Shown: positions 13,101-24,516 of the stretch, in pieces | Numbering within the stretch: position 1 is the first letter of the stretch | How the letters are laid out: every line of letters begins with the position of its first letter | Source: Gavia stellata | Taxonomy: Eukaryota; Chordata; Aves; Gaviiformes; Gaviidae | Assembly (NCBI RefSeq): GCF_030936135.1 | Contig: NC_082604.1 | Span: forward strand, 1-64,000 | DNA: 64,000 nucleotides | Direction: 5' to 3' | Program-made: the position numbers and the translations under genes | Notes under the pieces: generated by a model | The model's input: the letters and a program-made list of their open reading frames with translations, nothing else | Databases searched by the model: none | Told to the model about the DNA's origin: nothing

Positions 13101-16100
13101 AAGGATACCTACAGCAAAGAGTGCCCAGAATCACTGTGGACCACATAAATGGTATCCGTGGGGCATGGGCATCCACGCTGCATCTTTCCAATATCCCCGA
13201 GCTGAACGCCAGACCAGGAATGGCGCAGCACTCTCCAGGAATAACTGAGGGACCACGCCTGCATCCTCCCTTGCCAAAGGGTCTCCTTTTCAACCGTGTC
13301 CCTGTCAAAACCCGTCATCTCACAATATACTTTGACTTCTCTTGCTTTTCCTCCACCTGCCATATGCCCCAACAGCGCTTTTTTGTCCACCTGTTTGTTT
13401 CCCCCAACAGGGAGATTTGGAGAGGGGGTTAATTCACCCGCTCTCGTGCACACTTCCATCTTCCCATCCTGCCGCCCTCCTCTCATGGATACGTCTTACT
13501 CTTCAGTACACAAGACTGTCTTTAATTACACCTTTCTTTTTCTGACCCTTCTCTGCTGCCAGCACACTTACTGCTAGGTGTCAAGAGAAACCCTTGCCTG
13601 TACAATGTTCTCTCCCAGAGCACCTTCTAACTCAGCTCCTTTCCTCGCTCCTCTCTTTTCCCACCAGCTTGCTCTTGGCACATGCCTCACTCCATCAAGT
13701 ATTTCCCCTACTGAAATTCAGAAGGTCTCAATTCTCCTCTTTACAGTGGAAGAAAATTGCTGACGTTTTTCAACTTTTCCCTTCTCAACTTCCTTGGGAA
13801 ATCTCAAAACGATCACAATTTTTTCAAGCAAAGGTGGAGACCTTCAAGAGCATGTTACTGTGGATGGGCTGTGGTTCTCCAAAGGGAAAGCAGAGAGCCA
13901 CGTTGCCTTAGAAGAACCTGGGCAGAACTGAATTAAACTTAGCAGGAGCCTAAAGTGGCCCCTAAAGGCCTCCCACTGCTCCTGCTAAATCAGTCCGCTT
14001 CCACTGCTGTTTCAAAACACCCTTTCTGGAGTGCTAACACCACTAATTGTAACTTATTCCAACATAAAGCGGAGAAGACTCAACCCCTGTGCTCTGACAG
14101 TGAGCTGCAGAGGCAGCTAAACAGGTTGTGAGAGGCAGAGATGCCCTGCCAGAAACCAAGGTTAACCAAGGAGCCACCAGGACACGATACACACTCGAGG
14201 TAAAGCATGAGGGCAGGTACGGACTGTACAGCCTTCGACATTCCTCTCAGTCCGGGGATTTCGAGAGGAAGGATGCTGACTAGAAAAGCTCCTTTGGGCT
14301 AGATACCACCAACGCATGGCCAAAATCAGGGGCAGAATCTCCAGCATGGGAAGATTTCCACCAGCTTGCAAAATAAAGGTGCTGAGACATTTGATTCTGA
14401 CGTGCTGCGCTGCAGCAGATAACTTGCTATGCTGTATACCACGTGAATTACACTGCTCTCCTCTTCCAGCACGGCATTAAACCTCCACGTCCCAGCACTT
14501 ACCTTGTCGGTGTTCCTCAGAATCAGCGGCGCTTCATAGACCTCGCAGGGGACGTAGCTCTGAAACACCACCTCTGATGGAAAAGGCTGAAACAAGCTCT
14601 GGTCCAGGTCAACTGAGGAGAACTGGAGATGCAAGAGAGAGCAGTGAGAGGTTCAGCTGTTGGGAAGAAGATTCATGAATGAGATTCCTACATTGATCTC
14701 CTGGGAAGTACAGTCTCTTGGTGAGTACGTCTGCCCAGCTCACACTAGGGAAACAGGAGCTCACCCACCTGTGTTCTGAGCTCAGCAAAAGTTTCTGGGC
14801 CACGCTGAGCGCGCTCAAGCTAATAAGCTCCTTTGGGAGGTGTTTCTCCAGGTTTCCTTCTCCAAAATGCAAGGCAGCGCTTACCTCCAGCAGAGCCCTG
14901 TGCTAACGGGGTCACACAGCTCCGGAGCACTTACTGAAAGAGCCATGAGCGCTCACGGAGAAAGCGAAACCCAAGAATTTACGTGAGACTCCATGGGAAA
15001 CCATTTCGGGATGATCTTTGCTCTGAGACAGAGAGACCAAGTCCCACACATCCCCAGATATCATTTTTTGATATAGAGCCTAGAAATCAGTGAGAAGAGA
15101 ACAGTACCAGAGGAGGTAAGGCCAACAAGAAAGTAACAGTAGTTAGGAAAAAGACATGTGAGGGGAACATTGGATGGTGATAAGGTTCAGCTCTTTTCTC
15201 AGCATTACTGGGCAACTTGAGTAAGACTGGACTTGAGATCTCCTTTTGCCATGAGCTTTAAAAGGGATGCTTTACTGTATTCTATTATTGCTCTTAATTA
15301 ACACCACTGCAGAAGCATGGCTGAAAACATACACAAACAGCAAATGCTTACAGAGCAGAGGCATTACTTTGAGGAAATTCCTCCCTGCTTTGTCTCCCCT
15401 CTTCCAGCTGCACTGCTCCCCCTCGAAAAACATGGGCAGGTCTCCATGTGTGGCGGCGGCACACTGCCAGTTAGTTGTGCACTCGTCTGACGCATTCCCA
15501 ACCTCCCGTGCTGTCTAGGGCAATCCTTAACCAATTCGTTACAGGTCTCTGGCTGGCAATTTTCCACTCAACAGCCTACTTCAGCAATCTACCCATTTGG
15601 ACTGCGTGTTGTACTGAGCAGTCCTGTAAGAAAAGCAGCTTTAAAGTAAACGTTGATCCAGATAAAGCACCTCCACATCGCCTCTGCCCGGCGTGATTCC
15701 CCTGTATATCTGGCACCCTGCAATTTCTAACACCCTGCAAGGGTCCCACACATTGTTCCAACCCAAAGCATTAATGCAATTGGTTTTGTTAAATCTTGAA
15801 TAATTACTGTAGGCCCTCAGCTTTCAAAGGCCAATACTGCCACCGTTGAGGGAGTCCTATGACCCCAAGCATTTGCCAGCAACTGTACCGAAGCGAGATG
15901 TGACTATTTCAGCAGGAGGATGGAAAATGGCAAGCTCGCACCCTGGTGTCCTGCCCCAGCCTTCCCCCAGTATCGGGCTTTAGCACTGGTAGCTAAATTC
16001 CAGCAAAACCCACCAAGTTCAGCAGAGGTTATTTGTATTGGCTACTAAGCATATCAGGACTTCAATGTCTCATGGGGGAAAAATGTTTTACTTTTCCCCC

Positions 16101-17914
16101 AGCAGAAGGAACTCCACCACCACCAGCACTTCACAGAATCACTAAGGTTGGAAAAGACCTGTAAGATCATCAAGTCTAACCACCAACCCAACCCCACCAT
16201 GCCCACTAAACCATGTCCCGCAGTGCCATGTCCACACGTTCCTTGAACACCTCCAGGGATGGTGACTCCACCACCTCCCTGGGCACCCTGTTCCAATGCT
16301 TCATTGCTCTCTCCGGAAAGACATTTTTCCTAACAACCAACCTAAACCTCCCCTGGCGCAACTTGAGGTCATTTCTTCTTGTCCTATCACTAGTCACTCG
16401 GGAGTTGGAAAGGACAACAGGACCTAGTCACCGAGGTATTCAGAGAAGCTGGAGTCAGGCCTGTCACAAGCACGCACCCTCTTCAAATGTCACCCACAGC
16501 AAGGAAAAGGGCAGGAAAAGGCTACCTTTTGATGGGAGGTTTCACTCATGTCTAGAAGCTGGATAATCCGGGGCCGCCTCATCTCCCGAGTGCTGGCCAG
16601 CCTCTGCTCCGTGGTGAGAGACATCTCCTTCAGGAAGGCCGAGGGAGTCAGCTGAAATGCAAAACACCAGCAAGAGTTACACAAATGCCTTTGGTCAGAA
16701 AGGCTTTTCTTCTTCAACTGCCACTGATGAATAATTTGTGATCACAGCCACTAGGATAGTCCTGGAAGTCCCCTAAGTTACCTGCTGAAATATTTAACAT
16801 CAGTAAATTAATGATATAGAGCTGAACACACACGCTCTAACCAAGTGGCTCTGCCCCGCCGTTAGCTTCTCCTTCGTGATTTGATGTGACATGTTTGGGG
16901 ATCTCTGCTCTTCGGGCATTTGTTTTCTTTTTAGTTTTGCTGCATTGAGCCAGTGACCTTTGAAGACAGTGGGGATGAGTTATCAGAAATCCCCAAACTC
17001 TATCCTTGCACAATTCTCACAACCAACACGTGTGTGATGTCACAGCTGGGTGAGTCAGAGGAAAGCAGAAAAGCAGCATTGTGCCAAGACTGACGTGGAG
17101 AGGAATGGGCCCAAGTTTTAGTTATTTCTTCTTAATTAGCACTTGTTTTCTCTCTGTTCTGGCCTCACAGAGCCCTCTGCAGAAGTACACAGAGATATCT
17201 CATTCACAGACCCTGAGCACTAGGTCATCTCCAGTCAAGTGAGCTCCAGTCAGCAAAGGGGACATCTTGGATGGGAAGGAGGAATCGCCCTGACTCCACT
17301 GCTGTTTGCAGGGCTGGATCCGTGCTCCACACAGGATATGAGATACAATTACTGTTTTGCAACCTGTTCTGTCTGGGACCAGCCACGTCTTCAGGCAGAG
17401 CTCAAGCAGCCCACCACATGCCCGGCTGCCTGGAGGGCAGGTACGGTCAGAGCAGCACTGGCAAGTATGCCTACGTGACAAAAGATATTACTGCCCACAC
17501 AAAGAGGATGGAACGAAGCACACACTCACGCTTCAGCTATGCCAGTGCAATGCCCAGGACATTCATTTAACTTGGCCTCCAGGCAAGACTCTGGACTTTC
17601 CCCAAAGCAGCACGCACTCCATCCCCCACTGCACCATGACAGCCACCTCCGGCAGAAGCCGGGCAGCAAAGCGATGGGGAGGTGGGGTCCAGCTTCACAG
17701 TGCTGCTAGACAACAGGAGGGGAAGGCGCAGGAGGGACACAGGGGGAGTTTCCAGCCTTAACACAGGTCCTGCCCAGCCACAGCAGGTACTTACAGTTAC
17801 AGACTCCTCTATCTCTCTAACTAGCTTCGGATAACGAGGTGCTACCACTTTGCTCTGGAATCCATGAGCCATTTTGGAGGACCCCATGGACAGATGCATC
17901 TTGCCAGTGGCCAT
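1016..17914 (-). CDS. HYDIN: HYDIN, 5' part (six coding exons), runs off the left edge
   Basis: HYDIN is a very large protein of the central-pair apparatus of motile cilia, built mainly of ASH/MSP-like immunoglobulin folds. Six minus-strand exons at 17914-17795, 16651-16526, 14622-14503, 11075-10941, 3989-3790 and 1140-1016 have AG acceptors, GT donors and matching phases. Together they encode about 275 residues without a stop. Recognisable blocks include [55 protein letters not shown] and [18 protein letters not shown], all at the positions expected near the N terminus of vertebrate HYDIN. The start at 17914 is chosen because a TGA lies in frame two codons upstream; a second ATG follows at 17872. 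Later exons must lie left of the window. The six exons show no decay, so this is either the functional gene or a recent duplicate like human HYDIN2. The sequence here cannot separate these. Confidence 0.9.
1141..3789. other. HYDIN intron, no feature seen
   Basis: Intron between exons 5 and 6, together with bases 1-1015 (intron after exon 6). I see ordinary non-coding sequence and no repeat I can name. Confidence 0.6.
3790..3989 (-). CDS. HYDIN: HYDIN coding exon 5
   Basis: Sixty-six codons plus two bases, DYFHQLTC to ARYRMSTQ, with a ctgcag acceptor and a gtaaag donor. The two leftover bases (AG) combine with the first base of the next exon to make Ser. It contains [20 protein letters not shown], among the most conserved HYDIN stretches. 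Confidence 0.93.
4556..4870 (-). repeat. Possible old CR1 fragment in HYDIN intron
   Basis: The plus strand resembles the reverse complement of an older CR1 3' region: a 'gtacttgaaagcactaac' step, a 'cagcctgttcca' block and a 'gtaacctcaatttcccttt' block in the expected order. It is diverged, so the family call is tentative. The rest of the 3990-10940 intron shows only the 21-bp minisatellite listed separately. Confidence 0.4.
9549..9611. repeat. 21-bp minisatellite, three perfect copies
   Basis: The unit cttcctcccttccctgccatg occurs three times head to tail with no mismatch. It lies within the large HYDIN intron (3990-10940). The identity of the copies points to recent expansion. Confidence 0.95.
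10941..11075 (-). CDS. HYDIN: HYDIN coding exon 4
   Basis: Forty-five codons, [12 protein letters not shown] to FTPEENK, with a ctgcag acceptor and a gtgaga donor, phase 0. The [14 protein letters not shown] strand pattern is typical of an ASH/MSP-type domain. Confidence 0.92.
11076..14502. other. HYDIN intron 3, possible ancient CR1 piece
   Basis: Intron between exons 3 and 4. Around 12240-12380 the plus strand has a 'gggcagcgagttcccagag' block and a 'caagtcccttgggagatgagt' block, which recall the reverse complement of old CR1/L3 elements. Nothing else is recognisable. Confidence 0.35.
14503..14622 (-). CDS. HYDIN: HYDIN coding exon 3
   Basis: Forty codons, [11 protein letters not shown] to LRNTDK, with a ctccag acceptor and a gtaagt donor, phase 0. 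It holds the start of the first ASH-like fold ([19 protein letters not shown]). Confidence 0.9.
16131..16402 (-). mobile_element. CR1 LINE 3' end
   Basis: Reverse-oriented CR1. The plus strand begins 'cacagaatcactaaggttgg', continues with 'aaaagacctgtaagatcatc', the 'cttgaacacctccagggatgg' block, the 'ctgggcaccctgttcca' block and 'cttcttgtcctatcactagt'. These are the canonical avian CR1 3' UTR and ORF2 tail in order. It is 5'-truncated as usual and sits in the HYDIN intron between exons 2 and 3. Confidence 0.92.
16526..16651 (-). CDS. HYDIN: HYDIN coding exon 2
   Basis: Exactly 42 codons ([10 protein letters not shown]... to ...SETSHQK) between a tttcag acceptor and a gtagcc donor, phase 0 on both sides. 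It encodes the conserved segment [10 protein letters not shown] / [13 protein letters not shown]1 end lies just below it in the intron. Confidence 0.9.
17795..17914 (-). CDS. HYDIN: HYDIN first coding exon
   Basis: Forty codons from ATG (17914) to a gtaagt donor just below 17795, phase 0. It carries [11 protein letters not shown], close to the FRLQSKLVAPR stretch remembered for human HYDIN. An in-frame TGA sits two codons upstream of the ATG. The 5' UTR or promoter was not identified. Confidence 0.75.
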
Positions 17915-20900
17915 CTCTCAGCTCACCTGGAAGGAGCAACAACAGAACTTTGAAACTCTAGAATCCCATTCACGGCAGAACCAGAGGACACACCAATGTC
18001 TCCAGGCTGCGGCATCCTTCCGAAGTGGAGAACTTAAGGCCTCCCCACCCTGTTCCGTGATTAGACCATATTTAAGTGGCACAGTCAACATTCATAGCAG
18101 TAAAACCCCAGAACAAACATTCCCTGAGCCAAAACAGCCTCTTGCTGTGGGTGCAGTCCCACGAGCCACAAACACACACCAGGGCCTGCTGGCATTTCTC
18201 ACCTCCCCCGCTTCCATTACTTTTGGAATCCCATTTACTGGCATTATTAACCCAATCTCTATTAGTAGCCAAACTGTCCTTTATTCCTCTTCACAAGTTT
18301 TCCGGTGGGAACAGAAGGAAGGTAAATGTCACTTAGCTGCTTCATTTTGCCAGGGCAGCTGACCTGATGGGACTGTGTGCCTGACCCTACTAAGTGCTCA
18401 GAGTACTATGAACAACCTTAAACCCAGGGATCGCTGCTGCCCCCAGCGTTAATAAAATCAGACCACTTGCCGACTTTGCAAACCCGATGTCCACCCTTTG
18501 TGCAAGGAGCCTGGTGATGCTTCCAACTAATGGAGCGTAGAGTTCAATACTCTGATTAAGAACTATAGTTTCTCAAGGCTAATTTGGTTGGTTGAAGTTA
18601 CAAAAATTATCCAGCAAATATGACTCCTTCCAGGCATGAAATTACCACAGTGCCCAAGAACGTTTCTCCGTGGAGAACGAGGGCCCTCATTTTCACTTAT
18701 TAACACCCAAACTTAAGGCTCTGGCGAGCAAGCAGAAGGGGACCGGTGCTCTCTGCAAAAAGCAGCTTTCTTGGATTCTCTCGGCTTTTGCACACAAAGC
18801 CCTCGGGGGGCTCCAGCGTTTCCCAAAACACACACGTTCTGCCAAAGCTGCTTAATTTCCGATGGCAGAGAAGGTGAACACTACAGATTATTACTTTTTT
18901 GAGCTAACGGGGACTTTGAGGGATAGGAATACACTGCATTCCCAGAGAGCACAGCGGGGAGGTGTCGCTGCAGCTGTACGCTACCAGCCAGAGTGCTGGC
19001 AGCTGAGCAGGGGGAGGCCACAGCCAGCTTGTCCAGTAGCTTTCTTCACCATAACCATGGCTCTTGATGGATACAGACACCAGGCAGCCCTGCCAAGCTG
19101 CCATTTTTGAACAGCAACGGACCCAAAATTAAAATCAACATGGGTGTACATACTTTGCAAGCCTACACACACGGTTCAGGACGTCCTGCAGGATGTAGAA
19201 GACTGCAGCCACCGCTTTCTGACCCAGTCTTGGGCTTCACCATGCTTGGAGGTGGAAAGATCATCCCTCTCACAGAGCTTGCTGCCAGAGACACAGGTGT
19301 AGCTGAGACAGGGAAGACCAAGTCCCTTCCAGGCTTCTTCCTCAGGACAGGGCTTATCAGTTCCAAGAACACTTGCAAGCTAGCCACAAAGTGAAGCATC
19401 AGCCATCTTCCCCAGGGGAGACCCATGCTTTCAAAAGGAGAGCCCAGAAGCTAAAATTCACACCACCACGGATGCTCAGGACCACCAACTCAGAGGAGGT
19501 ACAGGGTTTACATCACTGCTCCTTCTCCATTCCTGGGGCTGTACATACAACCCCACAGGGACCAACAAGCCCCTCTTCCCTTGCCAACAGCCTCTCTGCC
19601 CCATGAGCTCACCTCTGTTTTCCTTCACAATATCCAACTCTCACCATCAGGTTCACCTTGGAGCCACCATTCCCAATTCACACTTGGCTCTCAGTTGGCT
19701 GCCTGCGTTTCTGGTTCAAAGGACACATTTCAAGCAGCACAGACTGCAGCTAGTCCCAAGCAAGCAGAGAGGGGGGGATCACACCTGCACACAGCCCAGC
19801 ACAGAAGCAAGCCACCCTTCTCCACCCTAGCAGGGTCTGACCAAACCAGGCTCTTGGCCCTGGTCTCCTTAGAGGCACAGGTAACAGTCCATGCAGGGAG
19901 CTGCTCTACAGGGCTCAAAATCCTCCCCCCCATCCCCTGAGAAGCGTTGTTTACATCGCTCTTACCCTCCTGCAGAAACAAAAGAGCATCCAGCCAAGGG
20001 CAACAGGCAGCCATGTTGCATTAGTAACCTCTCCTTTGCTGCAGTGCTAGAGGCACACAGAGCACTATCAGCCGGCATCCCCAAAAGCCCTGCTGCAGGC
20101 TCTGAGATGAGACCTGACAGCACAGGCACTGTCTAGCTTCCGAACACCAACACCAGAGCCCCTGGCGGGGGTTGAAACAGGCACATCAGAAACATAGCTG
20201 TCCTGTCACCAGTGCTGCACTCACCAGATCAAACCCACAGAATAATTGGACACATCTGGTGTCTTGCAGAGGACAGAGCCACAGCAAAGGCTACAACCAG
20301 AGCTGCAATGAGGATCCAGGGAGAGCAGGGAAGTGCTGGCGCAGACAGCTTACACCATCACAGGGATGCAGATGGGAGCATCCACTACCCCCACTTCAAC
20401 CCATAAAGGTAAAACTCCAGCACTTGGTTAAAGAAAGGAATACGACTGCAACACTCAGTCATTTTAGATGCTATCAAAACTTTTCCTCCCGAATAACTGC
20501 AGTGACATCACTTACCTAACTGCAACCTCGTGAAGTGCCAATCATGAAGTCCCAAACAAGCAGCCCATAGCCCTCTTTCTCCAGGCAGGGTTCATACTTG
20601 TCGTCTTCTGAAAAAAGTAGGACAACAGAGTTGGCCCCTTTCCCTTTCAGCCATTTTTCCCCCTGCCTTCCTCTGAGCAATGCAATCCCACATTGCAGGG
20701 GAGAACATCGGGTTTTTTGGTAGCACAGACCTCAAGGCACAGCCCTGGATTTGCTTTCTCCCTTTTTATTCCCATGCTGGGAATCCATTTTGTTTCCTCA
20801 CTTTTTGCTCAGTTTACATCTCACTTCCAAACCCTGAACTGCTTCTCTACTCCTGTTCTGAATCAAGACAAGATTTCAAACGCCTACATTTTGGAGACCC

Positions 20901-22020
20901 TGCCATTTGCCATACAGCCATGAAACCCCCCCAAAAATAAATTGTTTTTTCCCCACTGCTTTTTAAAACAAAGTCCTTGGCCCCAACAAGTGTCATGTCT
21001 CCTAGGTTTTCTTTTTCCTTAATACTATGAAACCATTTAATCCAGCCAGTTGTCTTTGCGCAAATGCAGAAGAACATTTATAAGCCTCAGGAAGTTAATC
21101 CCATTTCAAGGGGGATGTCTGACATAGAGGTTAGCAAGGCAGTAACGGGGGCTGTGATTGCCCGGAGACAATGCACAAGAAGATGGGGAGGCTCTGGATG
21201 GAGGTTCAGGCCTGACTCAGCAAGGTACTGCCACAGCATCTCAGCCTGAACAAGGAAACGCAAAGATGTCAAGGGCACTGATCACCCACGCAGTTACAGG
21301 ACGGTTCGATAGGTGTTCCTGGGACTGACACTACCTTAATCCTTAGTCTTGGCCTCATGTTTCCTCTGGAAGCTAAAAGCCATCTAAGTCCCCGTGATAT
21401 TGAGGACAGAAACATGCTGCGGTACCACCACGCTGTAGGACCAGGGCTCAGTGGTCCTTCACGGTCACAGAGGCAGAGCAGGGGTCAGTCTCCCCTCCCG
21501 CACACCCAGCCCTTCTCCTCAGCTGGCAGGGTCCCGCCAGGGCATTCTCCATCCCACCCAGTGCCACCGGGCACCACAGGCTGGGGAGTACCGGGCTCTG
21601 GTGGTGCATTCCTTTCCCCCCCCCACTTTTCTCCTGGGCTGCTCTATGATCTCAGGAATTCCAGCTGGGCCTCGGCCTTTGCGCAACGAGTTGGGCGGTT
21701 AAGCGTCCCTTGACTGTACCAGGAACTCTTGCATGGCTAAGGTGGGGAGCAGCACTGACTGCACCAAGCACTCCTGTTACCCAACTCAAGGCGGGTAACG
21801 AGAGCGGGAATAACCAGCCATCCCCTGACAGCCTTGGAACATCCCTTACCTGGGCCATAGCCCGAGTGAAACAGTACCAGTGTTGCTGGAACTCCAGTAA
21901 CTTTCCAGTAACTTCCTGATGACTAAAGCCAATCATCTTACGAAACTACAAACAGCCGTCCCAAGTGAGCTCTCCTGGACCGCAGCGGGCTGCCACCAGC
22001 ATCCTCCTCGCAGTGGGACG
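17915..22020. other. Upstream of HYDIN, no gene recognised
   Basis: About 4 kb with no coding exon I can identify on either strand. HYDIN 5' untranslated exons could lie here but leave no signature I can read. The open frames present are short and unrelated to known families. Confidence 0.5.
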
Positions 22021-22026
22021 CCTCTC

Positions 22027-22078
22027 AGAGTTTCATGAACTCTCCAGTTTGTGAAATGTGGAGGACTGCCGCCAAAAG
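22027..22078. repeat. 52-bp repeat, copy 1 (imperfect hairpin)
   Basis: From 'agagtttcatgaactctcc' through 'gaggactgccgccaaaag'. It matches 23001-23052 at 50 of 52 positions. The palindrome is less perfect here than in copy 2 because of an A in place of a G before the left arm. Confidence 0.9.
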
Positions 22079-22996
22079 CTGGCGACGTCACCTGGGCTGA
22101 AACCTTCTCCTCCTTGAGGCTCAACTTGCAATGGAGGGGTCTGCTCCATTGCTGCCCCCAGAGCATCCCCCTTGGGCTCCACCACAGAGACAGCCTTTTA
22201 ACTTTCCCTTACAAAGCAGCACGGGGACTCCCAGGACAACCAGGCCACAGAGAAGAAACCTTCCCCATTTTCTTAACCAACCCAAAACCTTTTCCTCTTT
22301 CCTACAGATAGAAAAAATCCCTCCCGTGCCACAGGCAGCACAGAAGACGCACCAAGGATGACACTGACGGTCGCAGATTCGCACTCATCTAATGACAGCT
22401 CTGCCAAGGACCAGGCAAGGTGTTTGATCTCACAGGGACTCAGCTTTCCTACCTGCGAGGCAAGTCCAGCAATACTTATTTGGGAAAAGGACAGTCACAA
22501 GAGCTAGCAAACAACTCACATTCAACACAGTGCTGTTGCTACTACGGAGAGACTTATCTAGCCTCTCTCTCTGTAATTAGCCCCTTTCTCTAATGTCTGA
22601 GCAGCCCAATGTTTTTAGCAACATATACAATCAGCTTTCTTAGAAGAAAATGGTTATCTTTTACCAGTCCAACTTGGTGGGAAGAAAAAGTATCACTGAG
22701 AAACCTGATCTTATCCATACCCTTACAGCATGCTGGCTAGATCAACATATCTTTAAAACACGTGCCTGCAGCAATCCTGAAAGGCAGGGGGAAAAGCGTC
22801 TCGGCTTTGTGGATAGAACTGCGATGCAGATGATACTGCACAGGAAAATTAAGGTATAAGTTTAACACGCATCAGCTGTTCTCCAGCAACTGCCTACAAG
22901 CAGGGTCTTGTCCCATAGCAGAGAAAAGGTCTCATACTCCACATTTGCTGTGGGGTTAGATGTCCGGCATATCTGCAGTCAGGTACAGCCGCCTGC

Positions 22997-23052
22997 CTGG
23001 AGAGTTTCACGAACTCTCCAGTTTGTGAAAAGTGGAGGACTGCCGCCAAAAG
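22997..23052. repeat. 52-bp repeat, copy 2, with perfect 10-bp hairpin
   Basis: The arms CTGGAGAGTT (22997-23006) and AACTCTCCAG (23012-23021) are perfect inverted repeats around the 5-base loop TCACG. The downstream 31 bases (gtttgtgaaa.. to ..gccaaaag) repeat those of copy 1. Direct orientation, 974 bp apart. I do not recognise the repeat family. Confidence 0.9.
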
Positions 23053-23244
23053 ATGGTCCTTCCATGTCTCTCTTTTTTAATGCTTACCTAGCTTTACCGT
23101 GCTCAGAGACAGAAGATGAAGCCTCATTCAGCCACGTGGCAACATGGGCTAGAATGAAATAGCACCCATTCATTCACAGATGACTTGCAGCTCAATTACT
23201 AACAGACCGAGAAGCAGCAAGGTGGAGAAAGGCACTTCTGAACA

Positions 23245-23302
23245 CACACACAGACACAGAGACACACACACACAGACACACGCACACACACAGACACAGA
23301 GG
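23245..23302. repeat. CA-rich microsatellite
   Basis: Interrupted (CA)n with periodic 'gacacagag' and 'cagacacacg' variants. Low complexity, no coding potential. Confidence 0.9.
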
Positions 23303-23663
23303 TAGGAGGGCTGCTGCACTTGGGCAGCTCTTTCCATCCAGTTCTTTTCCGAGCAGAGCAGCCCCAAGTGAAAACTGCCCTTCTTCAGCCATTTCAGGAG
23401 ACAAAGGGGGTCCATTTGCTCACCATTAGAATGCAATGTGCATGACTCAACATTGCCTTATTCTTACTGACTACAGCTTTCAGGGCATTTTCATTAACTA
23501 ATGGCCCTGAAAGCAGCAGTCACCAATTTCGGATCTCAGGGGAGGTTTTGAGTACACATCTGTATTAGTTGCAAATCTGACCTAACTCCTATTTACTTCA
23601 GACACAAGCAGGAGCAACTGACACAATTTCAATCAGAATTGGGCAGTCTGGATCAGGTCTTGA

Positions 23664-24236
23664 TGTTACAGAACATCTTGAAAAACAAGGTCAAAAACAA
23701 GTGTTAAAAACAAGCAAGAAGAATCAGAAGAATGTAAAGAAGATACTTCATAACAACTGCGCCTGGCACTTAGACATACTAAAGATAAAGACTGTCTTCA
23801 CCAACTCTCTACTAACTAGCAATAACGATTAACACAAGGACGAATCTTAGAAAAATAGAATGGACTGCCAAAATAGTGCCCTAGAGTTAACCTGTCTCAC
23901 TATAATCTCATTCTAATGCTAAAGAACACACCTCCTAGCTAGAAAAGACCCCAACCCAATTAAGCCCCCTACTCTCTCAGCAGGTGTGGTGAATTAAAAG
24001 AGAACTGTAACTTTAAGATGAAGTAAGAAAAGTATTAACCAAGAGTTAATTAAGGGGTAGAACCAGTAGGCCTAACTAACTTTGGTAATTGTTTTAAATA
24101 CCTGTCATGATTTTAACCTGGTATGCATGTTAGGAGGAGAAATCCCCCATGCACCCGCCGCTGCAATAAACCAATGTCGGCTTTCTAAACTATCATTTGG
24201 TTTGGAGAGTTTTCTTCGTTACGATTTTCGGTAACA
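23664..24236 (+). mobile_element. 5' LTR of composite endogenous retrovirus
   Basis: Begins TGTTACAGAACATC and ends TTTTCGGTAACA, so TG...CA ends with inverted TGTTAC/GTAACA termini. A polyadenylation signal AATAAA lies at 24165-24170. The first 500 or so bases match the LTR at 27411 with only scattered substitutions, but the U5 end instead matches the LTR at 32681. A primer binding site follows six bases on. No target duplication pairs with the 3' LTR flank (ttga against atac). Confidence 0.85.
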
Positions 24237-24241
24237 GAATT

Positions 24242-24259
24242 TGGCGACCCAGATGGGAC
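24242..24259 (+). promoter_or_regulatory. Retroviral primer binding site, tRNA-Arg type
   Basis: TGGCGACCCAGATGGGAC, five bases after the LTR end. Its reverse complement, GTCCCATCTGGGTCG plus CCA, agrees with the 3' end of a vertebrate tRNA-Arg(CCG) as I remember it. The position is exactly where reverse transcription is primed. Confidence 0.75.
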
Positions 24260-24516
24260 CTGCTCTCCAGAATCTTGATGGATCAGAGGAATTGTGAGGA
24301 CTCCTGAGCGCACTGGAGCATTTTCGGGGAGGCCCTCCAATTCCCTGGTCGGGTGAGTTTCTGTGACAGCCCTCTGGGAGACTAACGACATTGGTATTTG
24401 ATATTAATATTGATATTGGTTGCTTGCAAATAAGTCATATCTGAATTCAGTACGTGTTGTTAAGTTGCTGGTATTGATATCGGGAGTAGACTACTGTATA
24501 ATTTTGTGTAATCCGT

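Noticed and set aside
23192-23436. Cys/Val-repeat frames
   Set aside because: Read-through of the CA microsatellite.
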